The position numbers were made by a program, and so were the translations under genes. This document shows positions 1-13,100 of a DNA stretch of 64,000 bases, one piece after another. The notes beneath the pieces were generated by a model that saw nothing but the letters and a program-made list of their open reading frames with translations, searched no databases and was not told where the DNA came from. This DNA comes from Paragonimus skrjabini miyazakii (lineage: Eukaryota; Platyhelminthes; Trematoda; Plagiorchiida; Troglotrematidae), in assembly GCA_014338405.1 (NCBI GenBank), contig JTDE01000251.1:155916-219915 (forward strand), in the 5' to 3' direction. The stretch's first letter is position 1, and the number at the start of each line of letters is the position of its first letter.

Positions 1-1948
1 TAGAATATTTTACCTCCAGCCAAACTCGTTATTTGCTTTTGTTTTGGTGTGCCACTTTTTTAAGAATGCTATAATCTACACTACATGGATTTGAGTCTAA
101 CTGAACTGATTTGTACGGTTCGTCTTGCTTAAATTACGTCAAAGCTGAGCAATTTTTGTTACCTTTTACAGAGTTTTCATGAAAAATCCCTGCATGAGTA
201 TGATAAGTGTGGATTGCTTAATTCGATTGTAAGTTTTTTTTATTTACCAACCCTATTCAAAAATATAAATCATAGCAAGCCACCACGTTTTTTAATTTTA
301 TTCAGTCTAGTTTCTGTACTGATTATTTTCTTCGTTAGAATTTTAATTTGTCTGTATTCGTAATTTTGTAAAAATGTAAAATTAACCAATGCTTTACTAA
401 CGATTATTTTGCGTACACTTTTAATGCTTATTTGCTTTTTTAACCTAAACCTTTTTACCCCAGGGTCCCTCATAGCTTGCTTCTTGGAGTTGAAGGCTTC
501 ATTTCCACTTTGTCCTACCATCCGGAAAATTAGCTTAGACCTGTTATGTTACAAATACTGTCATTTACAAACAACCAGATCTCATTACTTTTGGTTTACA
601 CCAGACTGACTGTGTATGCTTAACTCAGAATAATAAAACATAAATCGCTGAATCGCTGAATTATACGACGACCTTTACAACTAGAAAGCGTCAAATCAGA
701 GTGTTTTCAGTTATTATGATAACTGACAACTTTATGACACTAACAGTTGCAAATCAGATAATAAAACTCATCGTATAAACTTTCGATGGAAAGGCTATCA
801 ATTTCCCTTATGCATACTTGCAGTTTGCATTCTAAGTCATCCTTCATACAAACGGCAGATATGCCGTTAAACCGGAAGTAACATCTTCGTTTCATTTTTT
901 GTCGTCAAAGTTTGATTTAGGCACTTGATAGGTTAAGTGATAACATCATCTAAAAGTGAGCCAGGGAAACAGTCTTTAATTGCTGTGCAAACACAGTCAT
1001 GTGTATGAGCTGAAATCCTTCGTATGGGGTATGCATGTACTAACAATCGAATCTGTTGTATAGAACATAAGATTAGTATTGTCTTCAGCCCTTCGAAGTT
1101 ATATCATCGTAACGAAAAACTCCTATTCACCTTTTTTTAGTTGTTATAAAACTGCAGTCTTTCAAATCTTAGGCTTGATCTGCTTTAAAAGACTGCTTCT
1201 ATAACTAAGATTTATCGCAGTTCCTCAAGAATGAAAGATCGTGTATTATAAAACATCTGGGACACTAGCTGCTGAAAGGCTGTGCACTGAATATTAATTA
1301 CAACCAAATTTCTTTCCGCCAGCTTATAAATTCCACAGGTATGACGTAACAACCACCTTCAGTCGCTGCCTGGTGCTGCTTTTTAGATTATAGCAATAAT
1401 TTTGACATGCACTCAATTGCGAATTCCACTGTAACATGTTACAACTCAATTAAACTGGCCACGACCATAAGGCAATTGCCAAAACCTATTTCCCTAATCA
1501 AATTCAGTTTAAATGTATTCACGATGGCGCAGTACTAAAATCTCAACAAGCGTTAAGTTCTAACTTCTGGTTTACTTCCTCCGTCCAGCGTTATGCTTTT
1601 GTCCACAAACCGTTTTTCAAGTGTGATAATATTGTATTGAATTGTGTATATCAAAATAACGCTAGAAAAAATTCCCCATAGACAACCCTATTGCAACCTC
1701 AAGGTGATAAACTTCTATTACTTCAAAAGTGAATTACTTTGATTACCGGGAATTGACCGTTTCTATAGCAAAAAATACGATTTTCAGCCGCCATATTTGA
1801 TTGTTATTCATCCAAAACTGCGTTCCCTTAATCCACTTCACCAGTAACGATATAAGACATACATCGCGAGATTCAACGAAGTTTCACATCTACACTCAAC
1901 AGTCTGTCGCTGATATGCCGTATAAAGTTTGAGAATTTCGTCAGGAGT
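1..1948. other. AT-rich sequence, nothing recognisable
   Basis: I see no gene, RNA or identifiable repeat here. Open frames are below 85 codons, AT-rich in composition, and overlap on both strands, as expected by chance. The last part, roughly from 1840, may hold the far 5' portion of the Penelope-like element that becomes recognisable just downstream, but no motif could be read. Confidence 0.6.
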
Positions 1949-2519
1949 ATGCTGAAAAATTTTAGAACCAAGATCCTGCGCAGTCTTCAAGGAACTTTGT
2001 CGCGTTCGGATAACGAGTGCTTGCTTTCTACAGATGGCTTGAAACACATGCAGAACCTATCGTCAACTCAGTTTACGCGGCCACAGTTTGGGGTTCTATT
2101 CCTCGGACTGAAGTTTAAAATTTCTCCCAAAAGAGTCGGCCGATTAAAGACACAAGTGCAATTTGAGAACTTGTATGATCAAATAAAAGACCCTAATACA
2201 ACATCACAGGACAACGAAGGATGGTTCCGCTCAAAGTTGGTCGATTTTTCGCACCATTTCCTGACTTCACCGATGCGTCAGCAATGCTGTCTGACATCTG
2301 AACATTATCAAGCTCTGAAATAAAGGTTCCGGTACAGTTACCATGAACAAGATTGATCATGAGTCTAAAGTGAAAGGTATCCTAGCGGACACACGACAAT
2401 TTCACACAGACAATACGACGGACAACAACATCTTGATAGAGAAACAGATCTCAAGAAAGCTCCAAATCTTACTACTACATGGATACGTTTCGCAACTGCA
2501 ATATAGACAGATGAAGTGA
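1949..2519 (+). pseudogene. Penelope-like element remnant: N-terminal region and start of RT
   Basis: This is a degraded fragment of the single ORF of a Penelope-like retroelement, which encodes a reverse transcriptase with a GIY-YIG endonuclease tail. The first open segment (1949-2323) contains, in order, stretches I associate with the region before the PLE RT: GLKHMQNLS, VLFLGLKF, TQVQFENLYDQIKD, EGWFRSKLVDFSHHFL and LTSEHYQALK. It stops where the family normally continues into the basic RPDKG-type motif. Reading resumes one frame over at 2325-2519 with GSGTVTMNKIDHESK and QISRKLQILLLHGYVS, the next part of the family, so about 15 codons are missing and the frame is shifted. The catalytic RT core and endonuclease are absent. 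It is a different part of the protein from the fragments at 58-63 kb. The assignment rests on remembered family patterns; no search was run. Confidence 0.8.
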
Positions 2520-5500
2520 TAACAGTCCTTGTTTGTTGATTGTTTCTATTGCTGTTTCGATCCACATGTCATATATTCCAATGTTTTGCGTTCGTGACTG
2601 AAGAGAATAAAGGAAATGTTATTCACTCATTCATACGGTTGGTTTTAGTCGTCTATTTTTCTGTTTTATTTTCAATATCAGCCGATCGATTAATTCAAGC
2701 GAAATGCTTCTCAGAATTTAAAGCTTCACTTTTTCCTTTAATATATACGTTTTCGCAGGTTTTACGTTATGAGGTGACAGTTATTCCACTGTTAACTTCC
2801 TCCCGTTCTATAAACTGTTATCCTGTTCTGTTTGTCTACCTTGTTGTTCAAAGGCCTCCCTATACGTTGTTCTTTTAACCTCGTCTAATTGGAAATATAT
2901 TTGCCTATGTGATCGGGCCTGAAGCCTTCTTCTAAAAACTTTCAAAACTACCATTATTTTTTCCAAGAAATACATTTATTTTGTTTATCACGTGCCCAGT
3001 ATAGTTCAGTAATTAGTTGCAATTCATGCCAAAGGCTGGTCAGCTGCCTGCATATACCTCTAAATAATGAGCGCCGACTTTCGCCTTGTTGCCCCAAGTT
3101 TCGGTAAAGACGGATAGTTCATTCAAGGTGTATGTGGTTGGTGTAAACTAAACAACGCTCAGGTTTGATTGCATCCTTCGAAGCAGTTATACATCGTAAC
3201 CATCTGCCCTAAAAAAGGAAGCGTTGAACTTTGGTTTCTCCTATGTTGTATTCCGTTAATAACGCAGGGATCTTACCTCTGGTCAACGTTTGCACTAGAC
3301 ATTCAAGTTTACAACTGCACCAACAGATATATATATACATATGACTGAATTGTTCTATCTTAACAACCAGTCACCTTCGTTTGTGTTTACAGTTCCTTGG
3401 ATGACAATACACCGCAAAAATGTTACCCCCTGGGTACACTAAAGTTTGTCTTTACTTGACATGACTTGTTTTAGCTGATAAGGACTTGAGTTTAGGCGCA
3501 TTTGACATTACTCAAAAACAACCTGGTTTGTTTACTGTTGTTTCATTACGTATACAACAAAAAACCAAAAAGCAATTGAATTAAGAGCCTTTGTCTCTGA
3601 ACAACCTAATTGGGGTTCTCATGAGTACCATGTGCCCAATCATGCCATTGGGCTGAATAGGTCATTTGATAGGCTATCCATTCAAAATTCTATCGTTCTT
3701 ATCTACCGACCACAATCTGATAGTTCCCGAAATAAGTTTTGCTGTCTTTACCCAGATTGTTTTTAGATCTGTGCGATGGTCACTGACTACTTTTCCTAAA
3801 TTTATCAGCTTTACAGCGGCACGTGAAGATTTAAAGATATTTGTCCATTATTCTGTTTTTACTTGGTTATACAAATAGATATACTAATGTGCAGTAAACA
3901 ACTAAGTCCGGCAAATTGAATCCAGATACATATATTAACTGTGAACAGTTCTTCAAAATAAAGTGACCTCATGTGGTGCATGGAGAAAAAACATCTGGGT
4001 CGTTAATTACAACCGTCAGTTTTTTTCTTGAACTGTAACATGGAATTGACAAGATAGAAAATAGTTTTCCGTAAAACTATGAATAACATTTTTGTGATGT
4101 TTCATTGCAATGAACAATCAGTTACTTTATGTTCTGTTCGAAGGAATATTTGTGGTAATAAAATGTTGGCATGTAGTTTAATTGGTCACGTTGTGAACAC
4201 ATAATTGGCTTACGCAATATGCCAAAGACTTCATTTTTGCGTTTCTCGAAATTTCCATATGATGGTTTACATCCTCGTTTAGAAGTTTTATTACGGTTTA
4301 ATTGCAATCTACGAAATTTACATCGTTTGTCATCTCTTTTATTTACTAAGCCGCCACAATTTTATTTTGAACGGTACATTTTTGTAGCGATAAAATTTGA
4401 AACGTCTTACTGGCTGTTTTTCCCAAATTGTGTATATTATTTTTTGGTTCGGCATGATATGTTCGCAGCTGTTTACTCCATTCAGTCTTTCCCTTTTGAT
4501 ATCAATTACATCAACAGTTTAACTTCCTTTTGAAACAAAACACGCGCTTTTCAAATGTTTTTTATTTCACGAATTATCCATCAGCGAATTAAGAACAATA
4601 TGTTGGGATGTCAAATGTTTAATTTGTCAAGAATTTGAAAACGAGGCCTGTTGCGGTCATTTTTGCAGAACTGATTAACCAACTCTGGTGACTGTTCACA
4701 AAAATAGAGACTCCAACAAATATTTTCCCCGCAGTTAACCATGGCTTTTCGGTATTTATAGATTTTCGTCAAACGTTGTCTGGAAGGGCATCCTATGTTT
4801 TTGTATTTTCACCTTTGTCGTCATATACAAGCTGATGAAATAGTTCACTGGTGAGTGATAGGGTGAATTGCAGATAACCAAAGTAAACCGCAGAGGTAAT
4901 CCCAATTCAGCATTAAGTGAAAACCGCATAGTCTTAAGGTTATTTTCCAGTTAAAGCGTATTCGCTCAAAGTTGTATCTGTCGATAATCTTGTTATTTTG
5001 TACAGCGTGGGGTTGCAGGTAAAGTATTTTCTATAAGTTACTTGCAAATTGCTTGTTTCCCTCTACTCTTTGTAGGAAAATTGTCTGCCAAAAAAATTAA
5101 GATAAATCACTTTTTTTTGTCATTCTAGGAATATTTAACGAATATTCGACTCACGCAAAGATGGCATGAACCGTTAAATCGACCGTTCGGATGTCAAGTC
5201 AAATTGTCTTAATTTAAAGTCCAAAATTTAATTTGGAGAGACTAAACTGAACCCCCTCAACGTCGCTAAGAGGTATAACAATTTCTTAAGTGAATGAAAT
5301 TAGAGTCATTCAAAATTTAATGATGATTTAGGGGAGACCTAATTGTGTAAAATCAGGTCTTTGGCTAAATTCAAATCACTGACGGAAAGAGCCTGTCCGA
5401 ATGCGGCAACCGCTTCGTCGGCTGGGCTACTAAGCCTCGCCGGGAGATCGGGAATGTCTCATTTAGACTCTGTTACATACCCACCCCACTGTCTCATTTA

Positions 5501-6904
5501 GAATCCACCAAATAATTCAGAAGATTGGCTGTTGTTACAGGATTTTTCATTCACTTCACACTGGCATTCATCAACGTCAATGCTGAAGTGCGAAAGTGTA
5601 TTACTCATGAGTAGTTTGGCACGCTGGACAATGATATTTGGTAATAACGACTGCTAATTTTACATTTAAGCTACAGAAGCTGCTGAGTTATACGCAGTCT
5701 ATCCTATCAAGTATGAAACTACTAAGTTGAGTAAAGCAAGGCGGAATATTAAAGGTTTACCAAAAGCAAGCTGTTACCGAACATGGCAAACTAATAATCA
5801 GCAAAATTACACAACCTACAAGCAACCGAAATCTTTGCACGGTGGTCAAACGTTAACAACAGCATCTCACAAAGCGAAGCGTAACTGGTCAAAATGTGTG
5901 GTGTAAAAGCAAATGAACTAAAGCCCTTCATGTTATTAGTGAAGACATCGTGAGATAAAAGTTAACACTTGGCACTTCCAAGCTCCTGGACATACGGGGT
6001 TGGTATAGTAGATGGTGTGTTGACGACCTTCTGGTGACCTGTGGTAAGTATTTTGTGTACTTCCAGGTGAAATGCGTCTAGACGTACGCTTCATTTCGGT
6101 AACAAGGTTAGCTGTCTGACTTGTTGAACACGCTGACATACGTCTGTGAAAACTGGCAAAACAGCTCTATCGAAAGAATAATATGTTTGACAATTTAGCC
6201 TCCTTCTTGACCTACTCCTTTGACTGTTCCTGTGTTCCAGAATCCATTGGTCGTACCACTAGCAGCAATCAATAAAAGATCATTAAACACAATGCAGTTT
6301 GTTTTCTCTTCGAAGTAACAGAAGACACTTACTCGCTCCATAGTGATCAACGCAGAGATGGCGCATTCTGTCGACAGCTCAGGCCGATTGTATCACCCGG
6401 ATCTATTTGTTCCCATCATGACCAGGCACGGCCGCAAAACGCCTGACTTGTCTGACGTCTTTTATTTGTCTATTCCTGATTGATACTGAAAAAGTAAAAC
6501 CCACTTTATTTGTGTTCCTAACCATAATACCATTGCATTTGTTCTGTGTTCAGTCAACAGGCTCTTCGCTCATTTTTTATCACTGATTTTAGATTGGTAA
6601 ATCCATTTCATATAGTGATAATAGCGAAATATTAAAATTTATCTGAAACACTTGAGTCAGATAAAACCGATTTTCTTCCAATTTCTAAAGGATAATTAAC
6701 TAAGTGAATTGCCCAGATGGTAATTAGAAAATTTTAATAATTTTTCACTCCTCAGTGAGCACAGTGCTTGCCACTGGGTTTGTAAGTCTTCTGGCGAAGA
6801 GTTGGACACTACCATCATCAACCACGACAGTCAGCGGAATTCAGCTCTCTTCTGTTCCGGCTGAACAGCACTCAAAGCTGATCACAAGTGTCGTATACAA
6901 TTTT
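2520..6904. other. AT-rich intergenic or eroded repeat sequence
   Basis: No coding region could be supported. Frames of up to 112 codons (around 2540-2878) and 104 codons (4219-4533) are rich in F, L, Y and I, as chance frames in AT-rich DNA are. A short GC-richer patch near 5390-5460 is followed by two near-identical words (tgtctcatttaga) about 40 bases apart. I could not connect it to a known element. Confidence 0.5.
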
Positions 6905-7180
6905 CACCTAGTATCATTGAGAAAGAAGCACTATATTCGACTTTTCTCTAGTTAGAGCTCATCACTCGTGTGTATCCTTGTCAATACTGAGAGTTCAACT
7001 CCAGTCAGGCTCACCTAAAAAAACGGCGTTGACCAATGTGCCATCGGTTTCATACTAAGCAACACTGAAGTATCATATGTTAACCGTTAACCACATTCGC
7101 TTATGAGTAATGTTTGACTTTCTCAGTCGCTTACAGTTGTGATACAGTAAATATCCTGTTAACTTCAGCCGACGATCTCA
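6905..7180 (-). repeat. tRNA-like/hammerhead repeat, copy 1 (degenerate)
   Basis: One of four dispersed copies of the same repeat. Read on the minus strand it has three parts: a leading segment (about 7180-7060) that matches the copies at 16.5, 55.1 and 59.8 kb; a tRNA-like segment with an A-box-like stretch near 7042-7026 and a clear B-box-like GAGTTGAACTC at 7001-6990; then a hammerhead-derived body ending near 6905. The body keeps the stem II word GCTCTAA and the 3' stem I strand TAGTGC. The CUGANGA box reads GTGATGA and the GUC cleavage triplet is lost, so a functional ribozyme is not expected. Similarity to copy 2 was judged by eye over the whole span. Confidence 0.6.
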
Positions 7181-10100
7181 CGAAAAGGATCTCGCTTCGG
7201 GTTAAAAACACAGAAATTGTTAAGTGGCAAAAAACTTTCGGTTACCACAGATGGAGCATCTTTCACAATTCATCGTGGCCATCGTCTTTTCATAACTGCC
7301 TTAGCCAGCCCTTGAAAGGAGAAGCAACAAACTCATGTGTCGCTTTTGCTAGAGCCTCACAGCACTATATTTCCATTACAGTGGCCGGGATATGAGTTCC
7401 GGATAAGTAATCACGAAGAAACCGTTTCGACCACGACAATCAGTTATGAGTGATGGTCGGTTCATGCCAAGCTAAAATTCCCCATTACTTTTGAGTACTC
7501 CTTTGTCTATCATCACAACTCCTTCAAAGTACTGGGTGGTCATGGCAGGCTTTCAGAGTACTGTCCATTAACTGTAGTCATTCTGTAGTCTGTTCAGCTG
7601 ATCTTAGTGCGAAACATCGACGTAAGCACCGTCCAATACCCTGTAGATAATGGGTGGTGTTTACGTAGTGCACGGTGTTCACTCAGCAAGATGAAACCGT
7701 TGTTGAATAATTGGAACCTTCATCTTATCGGGTAAAGAACACTTTCCAAACATATGACAGCGCCGAATTGCATCATCAGATTGAACAAAGTAATGTTTTT
7801 AAGTGGGTTGAAATGAAAAGTTGAAATCGTCTCAAAAGTGTACTGATCTTTTACAGTTCATTGTAATGGGCTACTTGGTTTGGCGGCTAAAACTCCTCTG
7901 ATGCCAGAAATCCTGCACAAAAATAGCTTGAGAAGGAATGACCCAACCATATTCCCAAAGCTGCTTTTGATAATGAAGTGAACTCTTTCGATTTCTAAAC
8001 TCAGGTGTTCTAATAACGGCGTACGATCTCAAATTGCTTTCTGTTTGTTTCATTATTTTAAATAATGCCTATCCGGTGACCTACACCATGTGTTATTCAG
8101 TTGAAAGAACGTGTGACCTGAGATGATTACCCCACATAAAAGTACACCTGGAAGGTCCAATTACTCTACGTTACTGGAAACCTTGTGACCATCCAAACAA
8201 CTCTCTCCAATCGTTCTTCAGCAGGATGGTAAAATGTTTGTGGGGCGGTGTGTATTCGGTGAGCTTTCGGAATTCTGCAGTACCACTCGAACTTACCGTT
8301 CAGCGTAAACTTCTGCAGATATGCACATTTACCAGCAACACTGTGTGGATTACTATTTTGAAACCACGGAAATTACAAATTCCGTACACCAACAAGACCC
8401 AACGAATTCACTGTTAGACAACTTATGTTTGTTCAAAGACCGTGCCGTTATGGTCCACAAATGCTCAGAAGACACAAAATCTCTTGGAAAGTGGTTGTAA
8501 TCGAACTATTTAAGGTGTACACAACACAAAAACCAGTATTCAAAAATCCCCAGTTTTTGAGTGTCCACAGACGTATCGAAAAGTCAAGAGCTCAAAATAT
8601 AAATTCGTTCAGAAAAACTGGCACCATTTGGTTAATTCTCAAAAACTACAGTCGACTCAAAAATAGCACTTCTGATTGTATAACGTCTTCATGCTTCTGG
8701 TCACAGTGTACCATATCCCCCTCCTTTGGTAAAGAACAAACGGTTAAAAGGTCATTCTCTTAAACTTGAGTTTCAAGCGGGCAGGTTGATTTGTAGTGTA
8801 AATCTTTCCAGTTAGAAGGTTACTTTTTATCAGTCCATTATAGGTGCCTATTCGTGAGCGCCAGTCAGCGTCAGGTCGTACCGTTGATTGTTTTTTTGGC
8901 TAGTGTAAAATAGTGGTGAAACTCTAAGTCGTTATGCGGGTGACAGTTCAACAGTGGTCCTTCATATAGGCTATTCCGCGAAAAACTGTTCAAATTGCTT
9001 AGCAATTAATAAAACGGTCGAGTTTAGTTGAATATCCCAAAAAATTGTTGTATTTGTTCGTAGTGCGCGACTGATCTGATAGTGATCTACCTGATAGTGC
9101 AGCTCGCTTTCCTGACATAATTTATATTATGACCGCTTTCAAAATGAAAATTACTTGGTCACTAGCATTCGAGGATGGAAACATTCTAACTTTTACGGAG
9201 AAAAACAGTAACGTTTTGTAAGCCGTGGCGGACCAAAAGAAACTACTTTTTTTGCCAATGATTTCAAAAGCGTAAGGTAAAGAGGGTATCGAGTGGGATA
9301 CAACAGATGTTCTTCAAATTTAGATAGGCTACTGCAACGCTGACTCCAGCTGCTGAACCTGCCAATCCGACCGGTCGTTAGTAGTAAAAAAGGCTCCGCT
9401 TCGACAAGAATCCAACTACTTCCTGTTGACTGTCACCCCATCAAGCCTGTTGCATAGTTTATTTTTAAAACTCAGGTCGACATCATGGTGAAGGCCACTG
9501 AGCCGATCGACTGGGCGATGGCTTGGTAGTACTACTTTGAGGTCAGGTTCGCTTGGTGCAGGTGATTGCTCACATGAGTATCGCAAAAGATATTACTGGT
9601 CACATGCGCATTCAGATAGTGGATAATGTCCAAGACAATTCTGAATGATTGTTCAGCTGACACAAATGCGAAGGAACTGTAAACAATCAAGAAAAAGCCA
9701 GTAAACGTTCAAGAATATGAGAACAAAATAGACAGAGAGATAGCAAATCCAGCAACTGCTTCAACTGGATTCGTAAGGGATATAACCAACGCTTCCCCTC
9801 AGTAGTAAAGGAATCTTATTATTATACCTTAGCTAGAAAGCAGAGTTATGGGTTTCAGAATAAGGAACCATTTTGATTTTGCTTAAAATAAACAGGATAA
9901 AAGAACAGTTTTCCTAATCACTGACCGGGCGGAAGCTTAACGATGACAATTTAGGTGCAACATATAACAGAAAACTCTGTGGGTCAAGTGAGCATACACT
10001 ACATACCAGTGAGCTTGCTACAAAAATACATTAATGCTGAAACCAACTAGATCACTATTAGAACCTCGCTAATTAAAATATGAGTTATTATATGTAGCTG

Positions 10101-13100
10101 ATGGGAGAAGATTTCAGAACCATTAATCACTCGTTTTAATTTCTTAACACAACAGCTTATCGTGGTCAACTATCGTAATAGCAATTGGCAGATACATAAA
10201 CTGACGATGGGAATATATGTAACATCAAGAAATTGTTACTGGTCGGTTGTTGTGAAGGTGAAGGGTCATACGCCAAGCTTACAAGTAATAAACCAATAAA
10301 AAATACTTAGGTTTATGTCGGTGAACGGTTTCTGACGTGATGAAAACTGAACAGCAAACAAACTACTGGAGTCCAGAATGAATACTGACTTGCAAATCGA
10401 TCTTGTGTTTAGAGCTCATTTTCCTTGTTGCATTCCACGAGTGTACTTCGCTTTATTACAGGTTGAAGTTGATCAGCCGATTTCGATCGACACACAAACT
10501 AGTGAGCATTCTCCTCTGTCCCAGAGGGATTTGATATAAGTCCCGTAAGAGGTTGTCCCCAAATATAATGGTAACTGCCAGCTAATTTGGGACATTTTTA
10601 AACGACTGAATGATTTCAGCTTTTGAGAAGCGGCAATACACCAGATTTGGTCAGTAGTTCATACCTATTGCACCCATGGTGATATGACATCGTGACCTGA
10701 TGAATAATGACATGGACCAAAGTCACAAGGTTATCTACCATTCGGACACTAATTACATACTTGTGGATTCCAATCACACATGCATTCTGATTAGACTGAG
10801 CAAGATTGAAACAACTGACAACAACGCTGCTGACAGTTATCGGCGTTAACTGTTTGTTACAGTTAGCGTTTACTTTCTTTTTGTTTCTTGATATCCAATA
10901 AAAATGACGAAGAGAAGCCCCATTCACTGAGATAATAGTACCACACGACTCATTAATCTCACTCACTTTGGTATTTTTCCGTTACTCAATGGGAGGAACC
11001 AACGAGGTTCACTTTTCTGCTGTGCTGATTCACATCTAAATAACGTCCTCATCGAAGAACGTCGCTCACATCGTTGAACGAAAATTAGATAGATGTTATG
11101 TAGATGTAGATTATACCAGTGTAAGTCGACCAACGACCTTAATAATACAAGCCCAAAATAATGCCATCTGTGTCACTCTACTGTTTGCTTTGTTCGAGCA
11201 AGAACACTTTTTGGCAGAGGATGGTTTCTTTTCCAGTTTCCCCTGAAAGAGCATTTTTCGTGAATTATTGTCAGCGAACTTATCAGTTTCAATGGAATCC
11301 GCGTTCATTGTTATTGACTGACCACATTTAAGGAAAGTGCGCAAAAGTATACTTGCTTTAAGACGCAGAATAACAGCTACCACGAAACCGCCACTGTATT
11401 TTCTGTAATTGCGTACTGCAACAACACGACGCTTTATAAACCCAAGAAAATGGAGACGCCGATGGGCATTAACAATGCTATACATCTGTACTACTCAAAG
11501 TTGTACGCTAACAACCCTATCTTCCTTAAGTACGTTGTAATTCATTTAAGTATTTACGATGTTTGCCGTTTGAGTGACGTTTTAGTTTTCTCACATTGTC
11601 TGAAGAGAATAAAAATATACGAAAACAAAGATTGAAAACGGATTTTTCGACTCTGCCGGAGTGTGAAAGGAAACATACTGCTCTAACCTTAGTAAATTCG
11701 ATTACATTTTCCTGGTCGAACTCAATGTTATGATTGCGACGATACTTATTTGCAGATACCAATTGCAAACTGTACAAGTATACCGTCAACACCATTGTGC
11801 ACACTATGTCGCATGGGTGGCGTGTTTCCGCATCCGTTTGCTAAATGTATATAGCTTTTTGTCGAAGTAATTTACACTCTCAGTAACCCATGTTCTGAAT
11901 ACTTAAGACGGTTTTTAATTTCGCTGTCTGCTACTTTCCTCTATATTTTACCATGCAACTCACTGGTGTTGCTGAGTGACATACAAGTGCAATGAACAAA
12001 TAACTGACCCCTTTGATAGTCACTTTCAAGGAAGTATAATTTTCAGTAAAATGACAGTTTCAGACGCTGCATACTCACCAGAATTTTCCATAAAAATGGT
12101 GGCCACTATCATCGAAATATGTCAGATGTAGGTATACTTCCGAGAAATATTTTGCTGATGGGATCCATTAAGTAAAATTACCTCAGTAAATTGAGATATG
12201 TCCATAATAAAATAAATCAGAATGTAGAATATAGTGTGTAACTTCATTCATTGTGTATATTCACTACCATGGAAAATTATCCAGTGTGTTTTTGTCTAAT
12301 TTCCGGTCGTCAGGTTAATGTTACGGCAACACGTTTCCTGTATATTTATATTCTTTGTTGCTAACCAAGTAATGAGGGGGGGGGCTTTGGCTTTCTTTTT
12401 CAGTGCTGCATTACAGCACAAACCATTCTTTTTTAGTGAAAACTGTTACAATAGTAAACCAGCTCAACTTCCAGTTAGATGATTGAAGTCATATTGTTAA
12501 GTGATTCAGGAAAACCGTTGTCAGGAAACAAGATGTCAATCCGGAAAAGGAACATTTTAGAAAGACACTTGTGATTACATGTCTTTTTCTCAGTGGAACC
12601 TAGTTGCATGCACCAATACATCCCACTGACTACCATATCAGGGAAACAAGAAATTTTCTTCAGCGAACAACTGGAACATAAATGTTCATCCGGAAATCAT
12701 TGACCGAATGATCAGTGAATTGGTTTGCTAAAGTGACGTAGATCCAATGAGAACAAGAATATGTGTTTGTCGTGGAAATCCGAGATTCTGAACGTAACTA
12801 AACTGATCAGCTAACAACATATAGGAACACATGGGAACAGTACTTAATAAATTATTTGTCCACAAATGTACGCAGAAGCCACAATATAAAAACTGGTTCA
12901 AGTATTTTGTAATCGTATGGTATTCGAAAGAAAAGCGGAAAAAACGTAAAGCAAATTATTGCTTCGAATAATGCCAAGCACGTTCTTCTTCCTAGGCTCA
13001 ATTTTTATTTTTCCCAACTAAAACATGTAACGTGCTCAAAATCTGCCTTGACATCGTTTAAACTATATCTTCGGAAGGTGTTTTGATATCATAATAATCA

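Noticed and set aside
11111..11485. 124-codon minus frame
   Set aside because: No motif or family resemblance; treated as chance in AT-rich DNA.
8440..12920. Dispersed repeat linking 8440-8520 and 12855-12920
   Set aside because: Similarity is short and weak by eye and was not extended on either side; not reported as a feature.
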